Positions 35,114 to 43,936 of a DNA stretch of 64,000 nucleotides are shown piece after piece. The DNA lies in assembly GCF_021390325.1 (NCBI RefSeq), contig NZ_JAJUWU010000001.1, positions 124,001 through 188,000 of the forward strand, given 5' to 3'. Position 1 is the first letter of the stretch. Each line of letters starts with the position of its first letter. The notes under the pieces were generated by a model, which worked only from the letters and a program-made list of their open reading frames with translations, made no database searches and was not told the DNA's origin. A program made the translations under genes and the position numbers. The stretch comes from Jiella avicenniae. Lineage in GTDB: Bacteria; Pseudomonadota; Alphaproteobacteria; Rhizobiales; Rhizobiaceae.

Positions 35114-35586
35114 CAATCTTCTCCCCGCATCATGGTGAAGAAGTCGACCTTCGTCGCCTCCGTTTCCGAGCGCCGCTCGGCGTCGGCTTCCGCCAGCGCC
35201 GCCTCGACGTTGGCGACGACGTCCCGCTCGATCGCCTCCCGCATCGTCTCGTCCTGCCAGAGCGCGTCGAAGGCGGCGGCAAAGCGGGCGCGTCGTGCGT
35301 CCCGCCCGAGCACCATCGCATGGCCGACCGCGCCGTCGTCGAGCGTCACGCTCGCTCGCGTCACGCTCGCCTCGCCGAGATTGAACGGCGCCCCGCCCCC
35401 GCCCGCCCGGCCGCGCACCATGACGAGGCCGCTTTCGGGACCGCGTAGCGCTCCGACCGTTCGGCCTTCGCCGAGGCTTTGCCACGCCGCCTCGAGAAAG
35501 CCGGCATCCGCCTGGGCGAAGGCCGAGACGGCGCGGCGGCGGGCTGCGGAGGGGGCCGGATCGGGGTTGCTGGAAACGTCCGCCAT
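35113..35586 (-). CDS. phnG: C-P lyase core subunit PhnG
   Basis: This 157-residue protein matches PhnG: PESGLVMVRGRAGGGGAPFNLGEASVTR-like core and GHAMVLGRDARRARFAAAFDAL. PhnG forms the core complex with PhnH, I and J. The start is the ATG at 35586, MADVSSN; GCAGAGAC lies just upstream. It is the first gene of the phn operon, with the palindromic operator at 35614-35633 before it. (Motifs are given in two parts because the core is continuous.). Confidence 0.92.
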   Translation of the reverse strand: MADVSSNPDPAPSAARRRAVSAFAQADAGFLEAAWQSLGEGRTVGALRGPESGLVMVRGRAGGGGAPFNLGEASVTRASVTLDDGAVGHAMVLGRDARRARFAAAFDALWQDETMREAIERDVVANVEAALAEADAERRSETEATKVDFFTMMRGED

Positions 35587-35613
35587 GTCTCTGCCATCCG
35601 TCGATCGTCTGTG

Positions 35614-35633
35614 TTGTCTATTTGTATAGACAA
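35614..35633. promoter_or_regulatory. Perfect palindrome in the phnG-phnF intergenic region, probable PhnF operator
   Basis: TTGTCTAT (35614-35621) and ATAGACAA (35626-35633) are perfect 8-bp arms around TTGT. The core resembles the TATAGACCA part of the PhnF site known from mycobacteria. It lies 28 bp before phnG and about 115 bp before phnF, so it can control both. Confidence 0.7.
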
Positions 35634-35747
35634 CTGAATAGAACTCATGTAGCACGATTTTCGTGACACGGAAATGACGGTTGGCGTCGTCTTCGGCGAG
35701 CCGCATGACGGCGCCGACTCGACGAGCGCAGGCAAAGGGGAATGCAG

Positions 35748-36491
35748 GTGGCGACGTCCGAGACCGCGGGCATCGCGCGCTGGCGGCAGATCGCCGACAG
35801 TCTGCGCGCCGACATCGCGGAAGGGCGTCTCGCCGGCGCATTGCCGAGCGAGATGCGGCTCGCCGAGCGCTTTGCCGTCAATCGCCATACCGTGCGCCGG
35901 GCGATCGCCGCGCTGAGCGAAGAGGGGTTGGTGACGGCCGCCCGCGGCCGGGGCACCTTCGTCGCCCCACGGCCGGGGCGCATCGCCTATCCCGTCGGGC
36001 CGCGCAGCCGCTTTTCGGAAAATATCGGCGCCGCCTCCCGCGAGCCCGGCGGATCGATGGTCGGCGCCACCCGCGAGCCGGCGTCGGCCGAGATCGCCGG
36101 CCTTCTCGGCTGCGGCATCGCCGCGCCGCTGACGCGCCTCGAGCTTTTGCGCGTCGCCGACGGCGCGCCGGTGATCGTCTCGACGCTGTGGTTCGAGGAG
36201 GCGCGCGTGCCGGGCATGGTCGCCGGCTTCGCCGAGACGGGTTCGATCTCCAGAGCGCTCGAAACCCTGGGACTGTCGGGCTGCAGGCGGCTGTGGACGC
36301 GGGTCTCGGCCATCGCCGCCGATGCCCACGACGCCGAGCGGCTGCACTGCCCGCTGGCGACGCCCTTGATCCAGACGACGAGCCTCACGGCGGCGGTATC
36401 GGGCGAGCCGGTGCAATACGCCCGTTCGCGCTTTCTCGGCAGCCGGTTCGAGTTGCTCTTCGATCATGCCGTCGGGACAACGACCGACTGA
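35748..36491 (+). CDS. phnF: GntR-family repressor of phosphonate genes PhnF
   Basis: This 247-residue regulator has an N-terminal GntR winged helix with LPSEMRLAERFAVNRHTVRRAIAAL and a C-terminal UTRA ligand-binding domain with LLRVADGAPVIVSTLWF and CPLATPLIQTTSL. PhnF represses phn genes until phosphonate or low phosphate signals. The GTG at 35748 is preferred because GGGG lies 7 bp upstream; an ATG at 35742 is possible. It is divergent from phnG and convergent with the CehA/McbA gene. Confidence 0.9.
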   Translation: MATSETAGIARWRQIADSLRADIAEGRLAGALPSEMRLAERFAVNRHTVRRAIAALSEEGLVTAARGRGTFVAPRPGRIAYPVGPRSRFSENIGAASREPGGSMVGATREPASAEIAGLLGCGIAAPLTRLELLRVADGAPVIVSTLWFEEARVPGMVAGFAETGSISRALETLGLSGCRRLWTRVSAIAADAHDAERLHCPLATPLIQTTSLTAAVSGEPVQYARSRFLGSRFELLFDHAVGTTTD

Positions 36492-36504
36492 CCGGCCGCC
36501 GCGG

Positions 36505-36524
36505 GCGGGGGGCGCGGCCCCCGC
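36505..36524. terminator. GC-rich hairpin between convergent phnF and the PHP-hydrolase gene
   Basis: GCGGGGG (36505-36511) and CCCCCGC (36518-36524) form a 7-bp stem in the 44-bp gap between convergent genes. No T-run follows closely, so it may be a weak or factor-dependent terminator. Confidence 0.45.
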
Positions 36525-36535
36525 GACGACCGTTT

Positions 36536-37447
36536 TCAGGACGGGAAGATTGGGTTCGACCAGGCGAGCCGGCCTTCGCCGTCGCTGACGATCACCCGGC
36601 ACCAGTCGCCGGCAAAGCGCTGCAGGGAGAGTTCCGCCGTGGTCAGGGCGGCCTCGTCCGAGAAGGCCGTCTCGGCGCGGCTGCCCCGGCCGACGAGGGA
36701 GATCATCCGGGCCGGCGAAGTGCGAATCACGACGGTGTCGCCGACGGTCTCGATCGCTTCGATCGCCGGCCCCTGGCTGGAATAATAGAGCCCGGCCTTC
36801 ATCGCTTCGAGAAGCGCCCGAGGCTCGTTGCGCTCCGCTTTCACCATCATCCAGCCGCCGCCCGAGTCGGGGATCTTCAGGTGGGCGTCGTCGGTGGCGT
36901 AGCCGGACAGATGCCGGTGGCCGTCGTTGAGGAGCTGGTCGAGCAGCGCCGTGCCGTCGCCCCGGGCCACCTCGATCGCGCAGCCGGTGTTCCAGATTTC
37001 CACGGCATGGGCGACGTCGGCGAGAGCCCGACCGTCCTCGATCGTCAGCGACGACCATTGCGGATGGGCGATGCCGACGAAGGCGCCGGCATGGCGGGCT
37101 CTCGCCGCGAGAGATTCCATCCGCTCGTCGGGGAAGGGCGGGTCGAAGTCCGCCGGCAGGCCGCAGGCCAGCACGTGCCAGATCTCGCCCTGGCTGTTCT
37201 GCGGGGCGTGAATCTCGGCGCCTAGGATCGTCGTGAAGTCGTCGCCGCGATATTCGTTGGTGTCGGTGATCGGAAAGTCGAACTTCGCTAGGAAATGATC
37301 CGACAGGCACAGGAAGTCGTAGCCCATCTCGCGGTAGTGGGCGCAGACGTCGCCCGGCGACAGGGCCCCGTCGGACCGCGTCGAGTGGGTATGGATGTTG
37401 CCGCGAAAGAACCGTCCTGCGGCCGAAAAGACCTCACGCCCGTCCAT
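36536..37447 (-). CDS. CehA/McbA-family PHP-type metal-dependent hydrolase
   Basis: The 303-residue protein has PHP-domain metal motifs: GNIHTHSTRSDG near residues 15-26, LSDHFLAK near 45, ILGAEIH near 72 and VGIAHPQW near 125. CehA/McbA proteins include carbamate hydrolases and phosphoesterases. Its place between phnF and a polyamine-like ABC transporter suggests hydrolysis of a phosphate ester; a PHP-fold cyclic phosphate dihydrolase replaces PhnP in some bacteria, and no PhnP gene was seen here. That link is inference. I use the ATG at 37447. Confidence 0.78.
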   Translation of the reverse strand: MDGREVFSAAGRFFRGNIHTHSTRSDGALSPGDVCAHYREMGYDFLCLSDHFLAKFDFPITDTNEYRGDDFTTILGAEIHAPQNSQGEIWHVLACGLPADFDPPFPDERMESLAARARHAGAFVGIAHPQWSSLTIEDGRALADVAHAVEIWNTGCAIEVARGDGTALLDQLLNDGHRHLSGYATDDAHLKIPDSGGGWMMVKAERNEPRALLEAMKAGLYYSSQGPAIEAIETVGDTVVIRTSPARMISLVGRGSRAETAFSDEAALTTAELSLQRFAGDWCRVIVSDGEGRLAWSNPIFPS

Positions 37448-37619
37448 GTCGTCGTCCCCATTTGATCGTCGGTCACAACTCTTCGGCTTGAACAATGACG
37501 CCGCTGTGACACAGTGTTTTCCACCGTCACCTCGTCGTCATCGGGACGATAACGAAACGTCATCCGAGGCGACTAAAAGGCGCCGGCAGATCCGCTATTC
37601 CAACGGATGGGAGCTTTCC

Positions 37620-38768
37620 ATGACCTTCGTCAATCCGATTACGCGCCGCTCGATGCTGAAGGCCGGCGCGGCCTCCGCCACCCTTCTCGCCGCTCCCGCC
37701 GTGCTGACGCGCCCGGGCTTCGGCCAGAGCTCGGGCACCGTCAACGTCTTCACCTGGGGCGACTACGTCCAGCCGAACATGGTTTCGAAGTTCGAGAAGG
37801 ACACGGGCATCAAGCTCAACCTGTCGACCTACGGCTCGAACGACGAGGCGACCCAGAAGCTCAAGGCTTCCGGCGGCAAGGGCTTCGACGTCATCTTTCC
37901 CTCGGTGACCAACGTCGCGAACTACCAGGACGGCGACCAGTTCCTGCTCCAGCCGATCGACGAGGAGAAGGCTAAGGTCGGTAACGTCATCCAGTCGATG
38001 TATCGCGACTCGATCCAGCTTGGCGCCGTGCAGAACGGCAAGCGCGTCGCCATTCCCTTCAACTGGGGCACCGAGGCGGTCACCTACGACGCCTCCGTCT
38101 TCGACGATGCCACGGACGCCGACGTGTCCTATGGCATGCTCTGGGACCCGCGCGCCGAGAACAAGGCCGCCTTCCGGCAGAAGTCCGTGCTCATCGGCAC
38201 CGGTCTCTATCTCGACGCGATCGGCGAACTGAAGTCGAACCGCATGCTCGACGTCTACAAGAGCGAAGAGGACATGCGCCGCGTCTTCGACAAGGTCGCG
38301 GCCTTCATCGTCGAGCACAAGCAGAATTTCGGCGCGTTCTGGAACAATGCGACGGAGGCCCTCAACGCCTTCCAGCAGTCGGGCGCCGTCGTCGGCCAGA
38401 CCTGGGACTCGACCGGTCTCCTGCTCAATCGCGACAACGAAAAGCTGAAATATCGCATGCCGAAAGAGGGCGGCATGACATGGATGGATTCCATGGCGAT
38501 CCCCTCCGGCGCCGAGAATCTCGAACAGGCCTATGCCTTCGTCAACGCCATGCTCGATCCGGAAATGGCCGGCATCATGAGCGCCAACACCGGCTACAAC
38601 TCCTGCGTCGACGGCGCCGCCCAGCATGCCGGCGAGACCTATGCCAAGCAGTTCCAGGAAGTCTACACGTCTGAAAACCTCGCCAATCTCTGGTGGTGGC
38701 AGCCGGACACGCCGTTCTTCGCGGCCGGCCAGCAGGAATATGCCGAGCGCATCACCAACGCCTCCTGA
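37620..38768 (+). CDS. ABC transporter substrate-binding protein (polyamine/aminophosphonate type)
   Basis: The 382-residue protein has a Tat-type signal, TRRSMLKAG, and the PotD/PotF-like mature start VNVFTWGDYVQPNMVSKFEK. Such proteins bind spermidine, putrescine or, in some cases, 2-aminoethylphosphonate in the periplasm. It heads the transporter whose ATPase and permeases lie at 39902-43151. The neighbouring phn genes make an aminophosphonate ligand plausible; a polyamine is equally likely from family alone. Confidence 0.85.
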   Translation: MTFVNPITRRSMLKAGAASATLLAAPAVLTRPGFGQSSGTVNVFTWGDYVQPNMVSKFEKDTGIKLNLSTYGSNDEATQKLKASGGKGFDVIFPSVTNVANYQDGDQFLLQPIDEEKAKVGNVIQSMYRDSIQLGAVQNGKRVAIPFNWGTEAVTYDASVFDDATDADVSYGMLWDPRAENKAAFRQKSVLIGTGLYLDAIGELKSNRMLDVYKSEEDMRRVFDKVAAFIVEHKQNFGAFWNNATEALNAFQQSGAVVGQTWDSTGLLLNRDNEKLKYRMPKEGGMTWMDSMAIPSGAENLEQAYAFVNAMLDPEMAGIMSANTGYNSCVDGAAQHAGETYAKQFQEVYTSENLANLWWWQPDTPFFAAGQQEYAERITNAS

Positions 38769-38889
38769 GAAAGGACACGGCTGACGTTTCGACCAGGGTC
38801 GACGTCTGCGGCGCGCGAGCCGGATCGTTTCGCGCGCCGCCATTCGCTTGAGGGCCGTTTCGGCGGCTCGTTCGGGAAGGGTGCGAGAC

Positions 38890-39840
38890 TTGGACGACCT
38901 GACGCCGATCCGGAGCCACGACGAGGTCAGGCCGCAGACGCTCTTGCGCCCGGCCGGGCGTCCCCCTGTGCGGATGTCCTATGCGGCGACGATCGACCAT
39001 CGCCTCATGCGTCCCTTGTGTCTCGCCCTCGAGGCGGCGAGCGGCCGCGCCCGTCTCGAACGGCTCTATCGGGAATTTCTGGACGATCCGGCGAGCGGCG
39101 ACTTCTTCGCCGAGGCGATCACGCGGATGAACGTCGACCTCGCGGTTCGCGGCGCGTCGCGGATCCCGCGGACGGGGCCGCTCGCCGTCGTTGCCAACCA
39201 TCCTTTCGGGGCGATGGACGGCATCGCGCTCGGCTGCCTGCTCGGGCGGGTGCGGAGCGACGTCATGATCATCGCCCATTCGGCGCTGGCGCGTGTGCCG
39301 GAACTGGCCGCGAAGCTGTTTTCGATCGATTTTTCGGGGACGAGAGAGGCCGAGCGGGCGAATATCAAGGCCCGCGCCGGGGCGCTCGCCCATCTGAAGG
39401 GCGGCGGCTGCCTGCTGGTTTTTCCCGCCGGCGCGGTGATGACGACGCCGCGGCCGCTCGCCCGCCGCGCCGTCGAACTCGACTGGGGGCCGCTTTCGGC
39501 GCGGCTGATCATGCGCTCGGGGGCGACGGTCCTGCCGGTCCACGTCCCGGGGCAGAATTCGCGCCTGTTCCAGATTGCCAGCCACCTGTCGCAATCGCTA
39601 CGCTATGCTCTCCTGTTTCACGAGGCGGCACGGATGATCGACGGGCGCATCGCCATGACCGTCGGGCGGCCGATCGAGCCGGCGGTGATCGCAGGCTTTC
39701 AGGACGCCGTCACGCTGACGCAGTGGTTGCGCCGGCAGGTGTTCTCGCTCGAAGAACGAGCCGTGTCGGACGAACCGGACTTTTTCGCCGGCATGTTCGA
39801 CGACGAGCCGAGCGAGAGCGAAGCGTTGCCGGCGCTCTGA
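38890..39840 (+). CDS. Lysophospholipid acyltransferase-family protein
   Basis: This 316-residue protein has a PlsC/OlsA-like acyltransferase region with AVVANHPFGAMDGIALG (the His/Asp catalytic motif), MIIAHSALARVPELAAK, LVFPAGAVMTTPRP and ATVLPVHVPGQN. It probably acylates a lipid head-group or lysophospholipid at the inner membrane. The start is uncertain: a TTG at 38890 with GGGAAGG 9 bp upstream is preferred over GTG at 38881. It sits between the substrate-binding and ATPase genes of an ABC transporter, which is odd. Confidence 0.75.
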   Translation: MDDLTPIRSHDEVRPQTLLRPAGRPPVRMSYAATIDHRLMRPLCLALEAASGRARLERLYREFLDDPASGDFFAEAITRMNVDLAVRGASRIPRTGPLAVVANHPFGAMDGIALGCLLGRVRSDVMIIAHSALARVPELAAKLFSIDFSGTREAERANIKARAGALAHLKGGGCLLVFPAGAVMTTPRPLARRAVELDWGPLSARLIMRSGATVLPVHVPGQNSRLFQIASHLSQSLRYALLFHEAARMIDGRIAMTVGRPIEPAVIAGFQDAVTLTQWLRRQVFSLEERAVSDEPDFFAGMFDDEPSESEALPAL

Positions 39841-39901
39841 CGATAGAATGGAAAGGCGGGCCGATCGTGGCGCGCCGAAACGAGGCGAGGGGACTATCGG
39901 C

Positions 39902-41005
39902 ATGGATGGAAAGAGCGTCGAGCTTGCCGGCGTCACCATGGTCTTCGACGGTTTCACCGCCGTTCATCCCACCGATCTTCATATCCCGGCCGGCGAGTTC
40001 CACTCGATCCTCGGCCCCTCCGGCTGCGGCAAGACCACGCTGCTGCGGATCCTTTCGGGGTTCCAGCGGCCGAGCGCCGGCCACGTGCTGATCGGTGGCG
40101 AAGCGGTCGATCATCTGCCGGCCAATCGCCGGCCGACGGCGATGATCTTCCAGTCTCTGGCGCTCTTCCCGCGCATGAGCGTGCGCGAAAACGTCGCCTT
40201 CGGTCTCGAGGCGCGGGGTATTTCCCGGCGCGAGCGCTCGGCGCGGGCCGACGAGCTCCTCGCCCTCGTGGCGCTGGAGGCGCATGCCGACAAGCGCCCC
40301 GATCAGCTGTCCGGCGGCCAGCGCCAGCGCGTCGCCGTGGCGAGGGCGCTCGCCGTCGAGCCGGCCGTCCTCTGCCTCGACGAGCCGCTTTCGGCGCTCG
40401 ACCTGAAGCTGCGCCAGCACATGCGCACCGAATTGCGCGCGCTGCAGAAGCGCACCGGCGTCACCTTCATCTACATCACCCACGACCAGGGCGAGGCGCT
40501 GACCATGTCCGACCGGATCTCGGTGATGAACAAGGGGCGCATCGAGCAGGTCGGCACGCCCACCGCCGTCTACGACGCCCCTGCGACGCCGTTCGTCGCG
40601 GGCTTCGTCGGCGAACAGAACGTCTTCACCGGCAAGGTCACCTCGGTCGAGAAGGAATTCGCCAGGATCGACGGCCCGGGCGGTACCTTCACCGGCCGGC
40701 GCACGCCGGACGTCGCCCTCGGCGATCAGGCGGTGCTGATGGTGCGGCCCGAACGGACCGGGCTCGTCGATGACGAGAGGAACGGCGTCAATCGCCTCGC
40801 CGCGCAAGTGGAAGGCCGGGAACTGGAAGGGCCCTATCTCAATCTCGTCACTCGTGACGCGACGGGCCGCCGAATCGTGCTGCATCTTGCCAATGACGGC
40901 AGCGTCCACCCCGCCACGGGGGCGACTGTGATCGGCTTCCGGCCGGAAGATGCGATCGTCATGCCGGTGACGGACGGACGCGCCGCTGCCGTGGCGGAGC
41001 ACTGA
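39902..41005 (+). CDS. ABC transporter ATP-binding protein (PotA-like)
   Basis: The 367-residue protein has Walker A GPSGCGKTTLLR, signature LSGGQRQRVAVARAL, Walker B LCLDEPLSALDL and a C-terminal TOBE-like domain (VGEQNVFTGKVTS, VIGFRPEDAIV). It is a PotA/UgpC-type ATPase driving polyamine-like import with the two downstream permeases. GAGGGG lies about 9 bp before the ATG. The last bases nearly abut the next gene. Confidence 0.9.
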   Translation: MDGKSVELAGVTMVFDGFTAVHPTDLHIPAGEFHSILGPSGCGKTTLLRILSGFQRPSAGHVLIGGEAVDHLPANRRPTAMIFQSLALFPRMSVRENVAFGLEARGISRRERSARADELLALVALEAHADKRPDQLSGGQRQRVAVARALAVEPAVLCLDEPLSALDLKLRQHMRTELRALQKRTGVTFIYITHDQGEALTMSDRISVMNKGRIEQVGTPTAVYDAPATPFVAGFVGEQNVFTGKVTSVEKEFARIDGPGGTFTGRRTPDVALGDQAVLMVRPERTGLVDDERNGVNRLAAQVEGRELEGPYLNLVTRDATGRRIVLHLANDGSVHPATGATVIGFRPEDAIVMPVTDGRAAAVAEH

Positions 41006-41007
41006 TC

Positions 41008-42276
41008 GTGGGCGCGCTGCTTCGCACCTATGGCGCACCGCTGACCACGGTGATCGTCCTTCTCGTTGCCGTCTGGATCGGCGGCATGATCGCCGCGCCG
41101 CTGCTGACCATGGGCGAGCGCTCCCTCGTTTACGTCGATCGCAACGACGACCTCAGCCAGACGAACAACGCCATCAACCGCCTGTCCCGCGACATCGCGA
41201 CGCTGGCCTACGACATCGAGGCCCGCAAGAAGGATCTGGCCGATCTGAACGAGGCGGCGTCCTCGCCCGAAGAAGGGTCCGGCGCCAATTCCGGCAGTGG
41301 CGGCGGCTTCATGGTGCCTGGGATGAGCGTTCCCTCGGCCGGCAGCCGGCCGAGCGGCGGAGGGGCCTCGCCGGCCGCCCCGTCATCGCCGCTGCTGCCC
41401 TCCTTCGGCGGCGGACAGGGCGGCGAACGGACCGCCGAGAGCCTCACCGAGGAGATCGGTGCGCTGCAGGAAAGGCGCGATGCCGCCGGGGCCGAGATGG
41501 CCGCTCTGAAGGAGAAGCAGGCACAGCTGATCGAGGCCGCGGCCAGTGCGCCGCGCTACTCCGTCCAGAACTATTCGTCGATCGAGCCGCTGCATCTGAA
41601 GATCTTCGTCAAGACGATCCTCTATGCCACGCTGGTGACGGCGATCGCCTTCGTCGTCTGCTATCCGGTCGCCTATTTCGCCTCGAACCTCAAAGGCGCG
41701 CTCGGGGCGGGGGCGATCCTGCTTCTCCTCGTCATCCCCTATTCGATCAACGAACTCCTGCGCGTCTATGCCTGGGTGATGATCCTGGCGCGGGAGGGCG
41801 TCCTCAATTCGGCGCTGCAGGCCTTCGGCATCGTCGGCGCCAATCCGCCGCAATGGGTGGCGTCGAACAATTCGGTCTTCCTGGTGATGGCCTATGCCTA
41901 CATCCTGTTCATGATGTTTCCGCTGATGAACACCCTCGGCACCCTCGACCGCAGCCAGGTCGAGGCGGCGCGCGATCTCGGCGCCTCGGTCTGGCGGGTG
42001 CATTACCGGGTGGTGCTGCCGCATGCGAAGCCGGGCATCGCCATGGGATCGATCGTCGTCTTCATGCTGTCGGCGGGCGTCATCACGGTGCCGGAACTCG
42101 TCGGCCGCGGCCTGCATCCCGACTGGTTCAGCCAGGTCATCTATCGCCGCTTCTTCGACACCGGCGACTGGAACCAGGGCTCGGCCTATTCGCTGATGCT
42201 GCTCGCCAGCTGCATCGTCTTCATCCTGATGGTGCTGTCGGCCTTCCGCGTCTCGATCCGGGAGATCGCCAGATGA
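41008..42276 (+). CDS. ABC transporter permease with long coiled-coil/low-complexity insert
   Basis: The 422-residue permease belongs to the PotB-type family: FVKTILYATLVTAIAFV, then four more helices and the EAA loop EAARDLGASVWRVHYRVVLP. Between the first membrane helix (about 10-36) and the rest it holds about 145 extra residues: a helical stretch (NAINRLSRDIATLAYDIE), a Gly/Ser/Pro-rich linker at about 95-138 and a second helical stretch (EEIGALQERRDAAGAEMA). Usual homologues have a much shorter loop. The insert should be periplasmic. The GTG start follows the ATPase gene by 2 bp. Confidence 0.85.
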   Translation: MGALLRTYGAPLTTVIVLLVAVWIGGMIAAPLLTMGERSLVYVDRNDDLSQTNNAINRLSRDIATLAYDIEARKKDLADLNEAASSPEEGSGANSGSGGGFMVPGMSVPSAGSRPSGGGASPAAPSSPLLPSFGGGQGGERTAESLTEEIGALQERRDAAGAEMAALKEKQAQLIEAAASAPRYSVQNYSSIEPLHLKIFVKTILYATLVTAIAFVVCYPVAYFASNLKGALGAGAILLLLVIPYSINELLRVYAWVMILAREGVLNSALQAFGIVGANPPQWVASNNSVFLVMAYAYILFMMFPLMNTLGTLDRSQVEAARDLGASVWRVHYRVVLPHAKPGIAMGSIVVFMLSAGVITVPELVGRGLHPDWFSQVIYRRFFDTGDWNQGSAYSLMLLASCIVFILMVLSAFRVSIREIAR

Positions 42277-43151
42277 GCACCACGATCGGGCGGCCCGCCG
42301 CGGTGGATCAGGCGGCGGTGTCCGCCAGGGCGGCGGAACGGGGCTACGCTCCCGGCATCGGCGACACGCTGCTGAAGGTCTATCTCGGCCTGTTCTTCTT
42401 CGTTCTCTTCGCGCCGATCGCGATCATGGTCGCCGCCGCGTTCAACGCCTATCCCTCGCCGTCGATCACCGTCTGGCAGGGCTTCACGCTGAAATGGTTC
42501 GCCGCCATCTTTGCCGATGCGCGGATGATGACGGGGCTCTTCAATTCGCTGCTGATCGCCTGCGGCGTCATCGCCATCGCCATCCCGCTCGGCCTCGCCG
42601 GCGCGCTGCTCCTCACCCGGCTGGAAAGCCGGGCGAACGGCATCCTCTACACCATCCTGGTGGCGCCGATCATGATTCCCGGCATCGTTCTCGGCGTCAC
42701 CACGATGATCTTCTGGCGCGATGCCTTCGGCGTCGATGCCGGGCTGTTCACCGCGATGATGGCGCAGACCGCCTTCATCGCCTCCTACTGCCTGCTGATG
42801 TTCATGGCCCGTCTTGCCCGCCAGGATCGCAGCCTCGACGAGGCCGCCGCCGACCTCGGCGCGACGCCGTTCTTCACCTTCCGGCGCGTGACGTTGCCCT
42901 TCCTTGCCCCGACGATCGGCATGGCCTCGGTGCTCGCCTTCCTGCAGTCGATCGAGAATTTTCCGACCACCTTCTTCGCCATCGGGCCCGACTATACGCT
43001 GGTCACCGAGATCGCCAGCCGCATGCGCTTCGGCTTGTCGCCGATGATCAACGCCATCGGCGTGATCTTCATCGTCGTCACGGTGATCGCCGCGCTCGTC
43101 TGGGCGAGCGGGCGGATCCGGGCGGAACGGCAGAACCGCGCAGACGGCTGA
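42273..43151 (+). CDS. ABC transporter permease (PotC-like)
   Basis: This 292-residue permease has six hydrophobic helices and the EAA-loop DEAAADLGATPFFTFRRVTLP. It is the second channel subunit of the polyamine-like transporter. Its ATG overlaps the stop of the first permease gene in an ATGA junction. No ligand information can be read from it. Confidence 0.9.
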   Translation: MSTTIGRPAAVDQAAVSARAAERGYAPGIGDTLLKVYLGLFFFVLFAPIAIMVAAAFNAYPSPSITVWQGFTLKWFAAIFADARMMTGLFNSLLIACGVIAIAIPLGLAGALLLTRLESRANGILYTILVAPIMIPGIVLGVTTMIFWRDAFGVDAGLFTAMMAQTAFIASYCLLMFMARLARQDRSLDEAAADLGATPFFTFRRVTLPFLAPTIGMASVLAFLQSIENFPTTFFAIGPDYTLVTEIASRMRFGLSPMINAIGVIFIVVTVIAALVWASGRIRAERQNRADG

Positions 43152-43231
43152 TCCGTCGGCACCCCGCCCGCCCCGCTGCCGCGCCGCCTTGCCGACTTGC
43201 CCGGCCTCGATGCTTTCGCCACAGTCGAACC

Positions 43232-43936
43232 ATGACCATCGAACTCCGCTGCCTGCCCGGCTGGAAAGGCCGGCTTCCCGAGCCGAAGCCCGCCATCGGC
43301 GCCTTGCCGGACTGGCTGAAGGCGATGCCGAAAAGCGCCGTCTCGGCGCTTCTCGGCGGCGGCGAAGTGCGCACCGTCAAGCAGTGCCCGCCCTTCGTCG
43401 ACGCGATGGGGGCGGGGATCGTCTTCCCGCTGATCGCCGATCTCAGCGTGAAGGACGGCGTGTTCGAATGGGACAGCGGCCTGCCCGCCCATCCGCTGGC
43501 GCGGCTGACGCGATCGCCGCTCGGCGTGCATCTGCCCGAGCAGCTGACCGGTGTTCCCGGCGCCGATCCCGAGCGCTTCGCGGTCAAGTTCACCAATGGT
43601 TGGACGATGCGCCTGCCACAGGGCTGGTCGATGCTGTTTTCCCATCCGCACAACCGCCTCGACCTGCCGTTTCGCACGCTGACCGGGCTCGTCGACGATT
43701 TTGCCGGCGGTTTCGTGCATTTTCCGGCGCTTTGGGTCGACGAAGGCTTCGAAGGCGTCCTTCCGGCAGGAACCCCGGTGGCCCAGGGGGTTCTCGTCCA
43801 GCGGACGACGCCGGCGATCTCCTGCCGCGAAATGAACGCGGGCGAACTGGCGGAGAGCCTCGAACTGCAGGACGCGCTCGACGCCGACCCGGGCGTCTAC
43901 CGCAAGCGTTTCAGGGCGAAGACCGGCCCTGCGTGA
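43232..43936 (+). CDS. Conserved hypothetical protein resembling phage-type protein of unknown function
   Basis: This 234-residue soluble protein has blocks I recall from a family found in T4-like phages and some bacteria: VKQCPPFVDAMGAGIVFPLIADL, RFAVKFTNGWTMRLPQGWSMLF (near residue 120), HNRLDLPFRTLTGLVDD and VLPAGTPVAQGVLVQR. No enzymatic motif is seen and the function is unknown. The ATG follows the transporter operon by 80 bp. The last 26 bp overlap the convergent TPR gene. Confidence 0.65.
   Translation: MTIELRCLPGWKGRLPEPKPAIGALPDWLKAMPKSAVSALLGGGEVRTVKQCPPFVDAMGAGIVFPLIADLSVKDGVFEWDSGLPAHPLARLTRSPLGVHLPEQLTGVPGADPERFAVKFTNGWTMRLPQGWSMLFSHPHNRLDLPFRTLTGLVDDFAGGFVHFPALWVDEGFEGVLPAGTPVAQGVLVQRTTPAISCREMNAGELAESLELQDALDADPGVYRKRFRAKTGPA

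Noticed and set aside
43911-43936. Overlap of convergent genes as sign of a frameshift
   Set aside because: Both frames read intact to natural ends; a short 3' overlap is common.
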